Of a DNA stretch of 64,000 nt, positions 57,915 to 64,000 are shown one piece after another (the first letter of the stretch is position 1; every line of letters starts with the position of its first letter). The stretch covers positions 3,404,701 to 3,468,700 of the forward strand of contig NZ_JAYEZN010000001.1 of NCBI RefSeq assembly GCF_037031225.1, written 5' to 3'. The position numbers and the translations under genes were made by a program. This stretch comes from Halorientalis sp. LT38. Its GTDB lineage: Archaea > Halobacteriota > Halobacteria > Halobacteriales > Haloarculaceae. Below the pieces are notes generated by a model that was not told the DNA's origin, ran no database searches, and was given only the letters and a program-made list of their open reading frames with translations.

Positions 57915-58628
57915 CTACGCAAGTCCGAGCGTCGCCAGCCCGTCGAAGACGAACAGGAAGTAATAGAGCTGATACAGCCCGGCCAGCATGACGACGACGC
58001 CCGCGAGGCGCGTGATCCGATCGGTCTCCGCGGCGAGCCGTCGGAGCAAGGTGTCCCGTCCGAGGGCCGTCGCCGTCGTGACGCCGATCATCAGGACGCT
58101 CATGCCCGCGGCGTACGCGCCGAGCGTCGCGACCGTCGCGACGGGGCCCGCCGTCACCGCTGCGCCGGCCACGCCCAGGAACAGCGGCGCGGTACAACCG
58201 GCCGCGGCCGCGGCGTAGACGACGCCGAACAGCAGGTAGCCGAACGCCGAGCGCCGGCGCTCGGGGAGCGGGACGTGCAGCGTCGAGGCGCGGAGCCGGC
58301 CCAGCGCCATCGCGCCGCCGACGACCACCAGCGCCACTCCGACGACCAGTTCGAGGGTCGCGACGTTCGCGAGCGCCGCGGGCCCGACCGTCGCCAGCAG
58401 CAGTCCGAGCGTCCCGTACACCAGCGCGAACCCGAGGCTCGCGAGCAGTCCGACGACGGCCGCGCGGCCGAGCCGGGACGGGAGCGATCCCGATGCACTC
58501 TCGTCGCCGGACGTGCCGAGGTAGTAGGCGACGTATCCCGGTAACAGGGGGAACGCACAGGGTGCGAAGAAGGTACCGACGCCGAGGGTGAACGCGTAGC
58601 CGAGTCGGAGCGCCCCCAGCTCCGTCAC
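57915..58628 (-). CDS. CcdA-family membrane thiol transporter
   Basis: 237 residues, six transmembrane helices. The two redox cysteines are C24 (FFAPCAFPLLPG) and C145 (AAGCTAPLF), as in CcdA/DsbD transmembrane domains that pass reducing power across the membrane. It starts with GTG overlapping the TlpA stop (GTGA). Works with the exported TlpA-type thioredoxin, probably in cytochrome or copper-site maturation. Confidence 0.9.
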   Translation of the reverse strand: MTELGALRLGYAFTLGVGTFFAPCAFPLLPGYVAYYLGTSGDESASGSLPSRLGRAAVVGLLASLGFALVYGTLGLLLATVGPAALANVATLELVVGVALVVVGGAMALGRLRASTLHVPLPERRRSAFGYLLFGVVYAAAAAGCTAPLFLGVAGAAVTAGPVATVATLGAYAAGMSVLMIGVTTATALGRDTLLRRLAAETDRITRLAGVVVMLAGLYQLYYFLFVFDGLATLGLA

Positions 58629-59176
58629 TGCCGGGCCGCCTCCAGTTCCGCTTCGATCCGGTCGGCCTTCGCGATCTCGGAGCCGGGACGCGCTCGGTGT
58701 CGCCAGGTCTCGACCCCCTCGGCGTCCAGCACGAGCATCGTCGGGAGGCCGTCGACCCCGAAGGCCGGCCCCGTCTCCATGTCCGGTTCCATCGCGACGG
58801 GCCACGTCCCGTCGTACTCCCGCCAGAACGATCGCACCGTCTCGGGCTCGGTTTCCCAGGTGATCGACAGCATGTGGACGTCCGGCAGCGACGACCGGAC
58901 GGTGCGGAGTTCGTCCATCTGTGGCTTGCAGGGGGCGCAGTAGGTCGCGAAGAAATCGAGCAGCGTCACCGTCCCCTCGGAGACGACCGGGACCGTCTCG
59001 CCGCTGGAGCCGCCCACGTCGAGCGTCTCCAGTTCCGTCGGTGCATCCTCGCTCCCGCCCGTCCCGGTTCCGGACTCTGGCCCACCGCCCGTCCCCGGGA
59101 CCTGCGTGCAACCGCTCAGGGCCGTCACCGCCGCTGCGCCCGCGGCGAGGAACGCCCGACGGTCGTACCCGCGCAT
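58625..59176 (-). CDS. TlpA-type thioredoxin lipoprotein
   Basis: 183 residues. A twin-arginine start (R6-R7) and lipobox ALSGC (C23) predict a Tat-exported lipoprotein. After a Gly/Ser linker comes a thioredoxin domain with CAPC (C80-C83) in LLDFFATYCAPCKPQM and a cis-proline loop at GLPTMLVLD. It reduces or delivers thiols or copper outside the cell; coupled by overlap to CcdA, which would recycle it. Confidence 0.9.
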   Translation of the reverse strand: MRGYDRRAFLAAGAAAVTALSGCTQVPGTGGGPESGTGTGGSEDAPTELETLDVGGSSGETVPVVSEGTVTLLDFFATYCAPCKPQMDELRTVRSSLPDVHMLSITWETEPETVRSFWREYDGTWPVAMEPDMETGPAFGVDGLPTMLVLDAEGVETWRHRARPGSEIAKADRIEAELEAARQ

Positions 59177-59292
59177 ACCCGACGCTCGGACCTGCGCGTA
59201 GAAAAAAGGCGCGTCATGGCGCCGGGTCCCGACAGCTCACGGCCCGAACGAAACCGAACCCGTTGAGTGGGGGCCGCCGGAACCACCGATCC

Positions 59293-59904
59293 ATGACCGA
59301 CACGGTCGACCGGCTGAGCGTCTGGGCGGGCCTCGTGGCGCCGGTGCTGTCGATGTGCGGTGTCCTCTTCGCGACGGTCGCCTCGCCGCGGTTCGCCTGG
59401 ACCGAACACGCGCTGTCGGAACTGGGTGCGGCGAGCGGCCCCGTCGCGACGGAGCTGACCCGGCTGACGTTCAACGGCGGGCTGATCGGCGGCGGCCTCG
59501 TCTCGCTCGGCTTCGGGTACGCGCTGTTGCGGGCGGCCCGGAACCGCGTCGAACTGACCGGAATCGGCCTGTTCGGCCTCACGGCGGCTTCGATGGTCCT
59601 GATCGGCGTGTTCCCGACGCCGCGACCCGTGCACTTCGTCGTCGCCGTCGCCTTCTTCGTCGCGCTCTCGCTCGCGATGTGGACCTACGGTGCGGGCAAC
59701 CTGCTCGCCGGCGACCGGACTCGCGGGGGCGCGACGATCGGCCTCGGCGGCCTGAACGCAGCGGTCTGGACCGTCTGGGGCCTCACCGGCGAGTTCGTGC
59801 GCCCGGGAATTGCCCTGCCCGAGATCGTCGGCGCCGCAGCCCTCGCGGCCTGGCTCGTCGGCACGGCGATTTTCGTTCGCGCTCGCCCGCGACTCCGTCA
59901 GTGA
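59293..59904 (+). CDS. DUF998 membrane protein
   Basis: 203 residues with six transmembrane helices (about 9-29, 52-74, 84-104, 109-130, 143-162 and 174-194) and the DUF998 pattern WTEHALSELGAASGP after helix one. Function unknown. Start ATG 59293 keeps the hydrophobic start intact. Divergent from the TlpA gene. Confidence 0.83.
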   Translation: MTDTVDRLSVWAGLVAPVLSMCGVLFATVASPRFAWTEHALSELGAASGPVATELTRLTFNGGLIGGGLVSLGFGYALLRAARNRVELTGIGLFGLTAASMVLIGVFPTPRPVHFVVAVAFFVALSLAMWTYGAGNLLAGDRTRGGATIGLGGLNAAVWTVWGLTGEFVRPGIALPEIVGAAALAAWLVGTAIFVRARPRLRQ

Positions 59905-60012
59905 CCGGCGTCGGCCAGGAACCGGCTCGTCCGCGGTGCCGTCCTCCCTTCCTTTTCCGCCGACGAGGAATACACCAACGGTGGGTATCGTCAAAGATAA
60001 CGTGAGCGATAC

Positions 60013-60020
60013 GTTTACAA
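60013..60020 (+). promoter_or_regulatory. Putative TATA box of the lipoprotein gene
   Basis: TTTACAAA lies 24-31 nt before the ATG at 60044, a leaderless-type distance. Confidence 0.45.
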
Positions 60021-60043
60021 AACCTGATTGTCGATAGGGGAAC

Positions 60044-60895
60044 ATGCGAACGCGAGTTCTCACGGCGGTGGCGGTGGCGGCGCTCGTCGCCCTGGCGGGG
60101 TGTTCGGCCGGCCCCTTCGGCGGGCCGGGGACGGAGACGGCGGCCGATTCCGACGACCAGGCGGTCGAGTCGGAGACGGCGACGGTCAGTTCCTTCGCCT
60201 ATCCCGCCGGCGCGAGTCCGTCGGGCATCGAGAACGTCTCGACGTTGCTCGACGAACACGAGGCGACGCTGTCGGGGTCGAACGTTACCCTCGAGGGCAA
60301 CGTCAGTATCAGCTTCATGTCCGAGCGCGTCGGGCCGACGTTCACCATCGCCCACGAGGCGGCGAGTAACGAGACGTTGACCACCGTCACGGGCGAGTCG
60401 GGTGACTCCTTCGAGTCGTACCTCTCGCCTGACGTGCAGGCCTACCGGGTCGAGGGCGACGCCGGCGTCGAGTACGGCACCTCCGAGACGTCGGTCGACG
60501 CCGGCTTCACCGAGGGGACGCCCGAGAGCTTCACCGGTCGCACGATCCTGGCCTCGATCATCGGTCCGGCGACGTACAACGCGACCGGCGTCGTCACGCG
60601 CGACGGCACCGAACTCGTCCGGTACGAACTGGTGAACGCCTCGACGACCCCGGGCGCGGTCCTGAACGTCGGCAACGATACCGACTCCGGCGGCGCGTTC
60701 GCCGGTGACACCGACGTCTCGAGCGACGTCGAGGGCACGCTACTGGTCGACTCGGACGGGCTGATCCACGAGGCCCACTACAGGGCCACGTCGGGCGGTA
60801 ACGGCGGGTTCTCCTCCGGCTTCGGCGTCCACGTCTCCTTTACGGACGTCGGTGAGACGAGCGTCGAGCGACCCGACTGGACGGGGAACGTCTAG
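60044..60895 (+). CDS. Exported lipoprotein (DUF7537-like)
   Basis: 283 residues. A signal with lipobox ALAGC (C20) predicts a membrane lipoprotein; the following segment is acidic and Ser/Thr-rich. The rest is beta-rich with YPAGASPSGIENVSTLLDEHEATL and several N-x-T/S sequons, as in a haloarchaeal lipoprotein family annotated DUF7537; I hold that name loosely. Function unknown. Its stop overlaps the channel gene's stop by CTAG, so the pair is convergent. Confidence 0.75.
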   Translation: MRTRVLTAVAVAALVALAGCSAGPFGGPGTETAADSDDQAVESETATVSSFAYPAGASPSGIENVSTLLDEHEATLSGSNVTLEGNVSISFMSERVGPTFTIAHEAASNETLTTVTGESGDSFESYLSPDVQAYRVEGDAGVEYGTSETSVDAGFTEGTPESFTGRTILASIIGPATYNATGVVTRDGTELVRYELVNASTTPGAVLNVGNDTDSGGAFAGDTDVSSDVEGTLLVDSDGLIHEAHYRATSGGNGGFSSGFGVHVSFTDVGETSVERPDWTGNV

Positions 60896-62523
60896 TCGTA
60901 GCGGGCGGCGAAGGCGGTGATGTTCTCGTCGGGACCGGCGACGATCACGTCGTCGCCCGGCTCGATCCGGAAGTCGGGATCGAGGTCCGTGATGACCTCC
61001 CCCTCGCGCTCCACCGCGATTACCGTACAGCCCGTCTCGGCTCTGATGTCCGCGCCGGTGAGGGTTCGACCGGCGAGCGATCTCGCCTCGAACCTGACGA
61101 CCTCCACCTGTTTGTCGTAGGAGATGACGTCCTCTTCGAAGATCGTCGATGCCAGCATCCGGCCGCTGACGGTCGCCAGCGCGAGCACGTAGTCGGCACC
61201 GGCCTGGTAGAGCTTTCGCACGCTTTCGGTCTCGTCCGCGCGGGCGATGATCTCGATCTCCGGGTTGAGGTCCCGGACCACGAGCGTCGCGAAGATGGTC
61301 ATCGTGTCCGAGGCCAGCGCGAGGATGATCGTGCTGGCGTCGTCGATACCCGCGTCCCGCAGGACCGACTTCTCGGTCACGTCGCCAACGATGTCGACGT
61401 GCTCGCCCTCGTCGACGTCGACCGTCGTGCAGGGGACGCCGTCCTCGACCATCCGCTCTCTGACCGTCGACCCGACTTCGCCGTGGCCGCAGACGATGAC
61501 CTCGCCCCGTTTGCGGCGGCGTTTCTCCGAGAGCGTCATCTCCTTCAGGATGCCGAGCTGGCGCTCGTGACCGGCGACCAGCAGGATGGTCTGCTCGTCG
61601 ATCCGGGCGTCCGGTGACGGCGGGCTGACGAACTCGCCGCGGAACCAGGCGCCGATCACGTTGGCGCCGGTCCGCTCGCGGATGCCGCTCTCCGCGATCG
61701 TCTCGCCGACCAGTTCGCTGCCCGCGAGCACCGGGAGTTCGACGATCTCGAAGTCCTCGCCGATCTCGACGGCGTCGCCGACCTCCGTGCTGATGCCGGT
61801 CGTCACCTTGTTCGCGAGGCTCTCGCCGATGAGATGCCGCGGCGAGAAGACGTGGTCCGCCCCCGCGTAGCGGTGGTAGGACGCGATGTCCGGGTCCTCG
61901 ACGAAGGTGAGACAGGGGACAGAGGGATCGGTAGCCTTGGCGGTGAGGACGATGCTCGCGTTCGTGGAGTCGTCGACGTCGGCGACCAGCGCCCGGGCGG
62001 ACTCGAGGTGTGCCCCTTCGAGCGTCGCCGTCGACTCGGGATCGCCGTGGACGACTTCGACGTTCGACTCGATCAGTTCCACCGCGCGGTCCCGGTCCGG
62101 TTCGACGACCACGTACGGCACGTCGAGCACGTCGAGTTCGTCGATGAGCATCCGGATCCGCGCCGAGTACGAACAGATGAGGACGTGGTCTTCGACCTCC
62201 TCGACCTCTGTCGGGGGCGTCGTCGAGATCGTCTCCTCGAACAGGGGAAACAGCAGGACCGGCAGGGCGAGAAAGATGAGGACGACACCAGTGAGGTCCA
62301 TGACGATGACGAGCAAGAGAGACTGCCAGGAGTCCCACGACGAGGAGTCCGAACCGAACCCGGTCGTGGTGAAGGTCTCGACGACGATCTGGACCGAGCG
62401 GAGGAAGCCCCGATCGATCCCCTCGAAGGTGGCCATCGCCCAGTGATACAGCAGCGCGTACCCCAGCATGATCCCGCCGAGCGCGAGCACGTAGTACCCC
62501 GTCCGGCGTTGCCACGTATCCAT
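60892..62523 (-). CDS. Potassium-channel protein with two RCK/TrkA domains
   Basis: 543 residues. Two transmembrane helices flank a pore loop VETFTTTGFGSDS, a K+ selectivity filter of the TxGFG kind rather than the usual TxGYGD. Then two RCK repeats: TrkA-N domain one (about 112-230) with a TrkA-C part, and a second (about 340-540) with VIVCGHGEVGSTV as the NAD-binding glycine motif. The fold matches a ligand-gated K+ channel. Start ATG 62523; the frame continues upstream without a membrane-like start. Confidence 0.9.
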   Translation of the reverse strand: MDTWQRRTGYYVLALGGIMLGYALLYHWAMATFEGIDRGFLRSVQIVVETFTTTGFGSDSSSWDSWQSLLLVIVMDLTGVVLIFLALPVLLFPLFEETISTTPPTEVEEVEDHVLICSYSARIRMLIDELDVLDVPYVVVEPDRDRAVELIESNVEVVHGDPESTATLEGAHLESARALVADVDDSTNASIVLTAKATDPSVPCLTFVEDPDIASYHRYAGADHVFSPRHLIGESLANKVTTGISTEVGDAVEIGEDFEIVELPVLAGSELVGETIAESGIRERTGANVIGAWFRGEFVSPPSPDARIDEQTILLVAGHERQLGILKEMTLSEKRRRKRGEVIVCGHGEVGSTVRERMVEDGVPCTTVDVDEGEHVDIVGDVTEKSVLRDAGIDDASTIILALASDTMTIFATLVVRDLNPEIEIIARADETESVRKLYQAGADYVLALATVSGRMLASTIFEEDVISYDKQVEVVRFEARSLAGRTLTGADIRAETGCTVIAVEREGEVITDLDPDFRIEPGDDVIVAGPDENITAFAARYD

Positions 62524-62613
62524 CGCTATCGGGTTCAAGGGCCACCCCCGACTTACCATTTCTGACCATTCGCCCCGCGGAGGCCTTTTCCCGCCCGGGA
62601 CCATTGCTATCGC

Positions 62614-62856
62614 ATGGCACGCGAAATCACGCACGAGGCGACCGGGCCGGAGATCGTCGACGAGAACGACATCGGCGAGAAGGGCGACATCGCCATCTGC
62701 ATGTGCGGCCTGTCCGGCGAGTACCCCTTCTGCGACGGCTCACACCAGGCCACGGCCGACGAGGACGACGACGTACTGTACAAGTACGACGGTGACGACG
62801 ACGAGAAACAGCGCCACGTGATCGCAGAACTGGTCTTCGAAGACGAGTCGGCGTAG
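62614..62856 (+). CDS. CDGSH iron-sulfur domain protein
   Basis: 80 residues binding a 2Fe-2S cluster through C29, C31, C40 and H44 (CMCGLSGEYPFCDGSH), the 3Cys-1His pattern of the CDGSH/mitoNEET fold. The C-terminus is acidic. Function is probably redox or Fe-S handling. Divergent from the channel gene. Confidence 0.93.
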   Translation: MAREITHEATGPEIVDENDIGEKGDIAICMCGLSGEYPFCDGSHQATADEDDDVLYKYDGDDDEKQRHVIAELVFEDESA

Positions 62857-62866
62857 GGATCGCTCG

Positions 62867-63664
62867 CTACTTGCCCTCGAACTCGGGCTCCTGGTCGGTG
62901 ACGAAGGCGGTGATCCCCTCGCTGAGGTCCTCGGTGTCGAGCAGGTGGCCGAACCCGGACGCTTCGAGTTCGAGGCCGGCCTCCATGCTGTCCCAGCCCT
63001 CGCGCATGGCGCGTTTGGTGTACTTCTGGGCGATCGGCGGGCCGCCGGCGACGTTCTGCGCGAACTCGAGGGCCTTCTCCTCGAACTCGTCGTCCTCGTA
63101 GACCTCGTGGACGAAGCCGAGTTCGTGCATCCGCTCGGCCGAGATGCGCTCGGCGGTGAAGACGACGTACTTGGCCGCGCTCTCGCCGATCAGGCGCTGG
63201 AGGCGCTGGGTGCCGCCCCAGCCCGGCAGCAGGCCCAGGTTGTGCTCGGGCAGCCCCATCTCCGAGGACTCGCTGGCGACGCGCAGGTCGGCGCACATCG
63301 ACAGTTCGAGGCCGCCGCCCAGCGCGTAGCCGTCGATGCCGGCCACGACCGGCAGGTCGCTCTGGCGGAACTTCCCGAACACGCGCTGGCCGTACCGGGA
63401 GTGCTCGACGCCCTCGCGGTTGGACATCGCGCCGTTGGAGGAGACGTCCGCCCCCGCGGAGAAGGCCTTCTCGCCCTCGCCCGTGATGTAGATGGTTCGC
63501 ACCTCCTCGTGGTCCTCGAGGACGTCGACCGCCTCGTCGAGTTCCTCCAGCATCTGGGCGCTGACGGTGTTCATGTCCTCCGGGCGGTCCAGGACGAGCT
63601 GGCCGACGTACTCGCCCGGCGTCTCGATGCGAATGGTCTCGAAGTCGTCGTCGATCGCTGTCAT
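62867..63664 (-). CDS. Enoyl-CoA hydratase/isomerase
   Basis: 265-residue crotonase-fold enzyme: the CoA oxyanion motif GADVSSNGAMSN, GYALGGGLELSMCADLRVA, and the catalytic Glu in LPEHNLGLLPGWGGTQRL. Hydrates enoyl-CoA in fatty-acid beta oxidation or related steps. Convergent with the CDGSH gene, 10 nt apart. A perfect 17-bp inverted repeat lies just upstream. Confidence 0.92.
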   Translation of the reverse strand: MTAIDDDFETIRIETPGEYVGQLVLDRPEDMNTVSAQMLEELDEAVDVLEDHEEVRTIYITGEGEKAFSAGADVSSNGAMSNREGVEHSRYGQRVFGKFRQSDLPVVAGIDGYALGGGLELSMCADLRVASESSEMGLPEHNLGLLPGWGGTQRLQRLIGESAAKYVVFTAERISAERMHELGFVHEVYEDDEFEEKALEFAQNVAGGPPIAQKYTKRAMREGWDSMEAGLELEASGFGHLLDTEDLSEGITAFVTDQEPEFEGK

Positions 63665-63676
63665 TGGTGATCCCCC

Positions 63677-63693
63677 GTGAGCCAATGGCTCAC
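63677..63693. promoter_or_regulatory. Perfect inverted repeat upstream of the enoyl-CoA hydratase gene
   Basis: GTGAGCCA-A-TGGCTCAC, eight-base arms around one base, 13-29 nt upstream of the ATG at 63664 on the minus strand. It sits between the likely TATA region (near 63727-63735) and the start, so it looks like an operator, for example of a fatty-acid regulator. Confidence 0.5.
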
Positions 63694-63787
63694 TTGGCGA
63701 AGTAGTGGCGGACCTCCCGCCTAACCCTTTAGCGTCGGATGTGGGGGTCTTGAAGTCGCTCGGGCGGCTCTCCCTTCGGTCGCGCCC

Positions 63788-64000
63788 GCGGCTCACGGCT
63801 CCCACCGGCCACCGGTCGCCCACATCGAGGCGTTCGCTCCGCTCACGCCTCGCGGCTCACGGCTCCCACCGGTCACCGGTCGCCCACATCGAGGCGTTCG
63901 CTCCGCTCACGCCTCGCGGCTCACGGCTCCCACCGGTCACCGGTCGCCCACATCGAGGCGTTCGCTCCGCTCACGCCTCGCGGCTCACGGCTCCCACCGG
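63788..64000. repeat. 64-bp tandem repeat, at least 3.3 copies, continuing past the window
   Basis: Copies start at 63788, 63852, 63916 and 63980, a strict 64-bp period; copy 1 differs from the others by one base in the central ACCGGT region. Each copy contains GAGGCGT-N11-ACGCCTC, a 7-bp-arm stem-loop, and two ACCGGT palindromes. Together with 63665-63787 this is the only gene-free stretch above 300 bases; apart from the repeats and the operator-like palindrome I see nothing coding in it. Confidence 0.85.

Noticed and set aside
63788..64000. CRISPR array at the window end
   Set aside because: Units are contiguous 64-bp tandem repeats without variable spacers.

Overview
The window is chromosomal DNA of a halophilic archaeon (class Halobacteria). 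The evidence is the very high G+C, the acidic proteins, the archaeal information-processing genes (topoisomerase VI, ATP-dependent DNA ligase, XPB-type helicase, CDC48-type AAA ATPase), AglB-type N-glycosylation, twin-arginine lipoproteins, TATA-like boxes about 25-33 nt upstream of many start codons (leaderless or short-leader transcripts), and many small zinc-finger and membrane proteins of haloarchaeal type. Family level is uncertain. Mesaconyl-CoA-hydratase-like and malyl-CoA-lyase-like genes beside glutamate dehydrogenase would fit a lineage using the methylaspartate cycle, such as Haloarcula relatives, but that is inference. I found no rRNA, tRNA, CRISPR array, integrase or transposase, and the composition looks uniform, so this reads as core chromosome.

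Layout. 1-9 kb: the end of an acyl-CoA dehydrogenase, then gyrB-gyrA (minus) divergent from top6B-top6A (plus), so both type II topoisomerases share one 244-bp control region. 9-15.5 kb: DUF5789-type protein, metallo-hydrolase, long M48 protease, DNA ligase, small membrane proteins, a DUF555 protein and an HTH-CBS regulator with a perfect palindrome at its start. 15.5-23.8 kb: purM, site-2 protease and TraB-family protein, thioesterase, methyltransferase, small zinc-binding proteins, cutA, gamma-carbonic anhydrase, a membrane glycosyltransferase. 23.8-29.5 kb: oligosaccharyltransferase AglB, a pilin-like protein and two further glycosyltransferases. 29.6-33.6 kb: Tat-exported beta-propeller, thiolase with its DUF35 partner, an alpha/beta hydrolase. 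33.6-37.7 kb: a translationally coupled nosL-nosD-nosF-nosY set with no nosZ beside it. 37.8-39.3 kb: mutase B12 subunit and meaB.

39.4-45.7 kb looks like a cytochrome oxidase biogenesis island: a DUF420 (CtaM-like) protein, a five-gene minus-strand operon (CtaA/CtaB fusion, CxxC membrane protein, Rdx thiol protein, ABC ATPase, ABC permease), divergent coxB with an unusual repetitive insert in its CuA domain, and a small winged-helix regulator. 45.9-50.7 kb: CAP-domain protein, MaoC hydratase and CitE-like lyase (divergent), glutamate dehydrogenase, SRPBCC protein, membrane protein. 50.8-57.9 kb: MutS-like ATPase, XPB helicase, CDC48-type ATPase and small ORFs. 57.9-64 kb: CcdA-TlpA thiol pair, DUF998 protein, lipoprotein, potassium-channel/RCK protein, CDGSH iron-sulfur protein, enoyl-CoA hydratase, and a 64-bp tandem repeat that runs off the end.

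The parts that merit a second look are the oxidase biogenesis operon and its repeated CCGACC/GGTCGG sites, the CoxB insert, NosLDFY without NosZ, a duplicated insertion inside the H2TH domain of Top6B, three perfect inverted repeats at start regions of genes (HTH-CBS, winged helix, enoyl-CoA hydratase), and the terminal 64-bp repeats.
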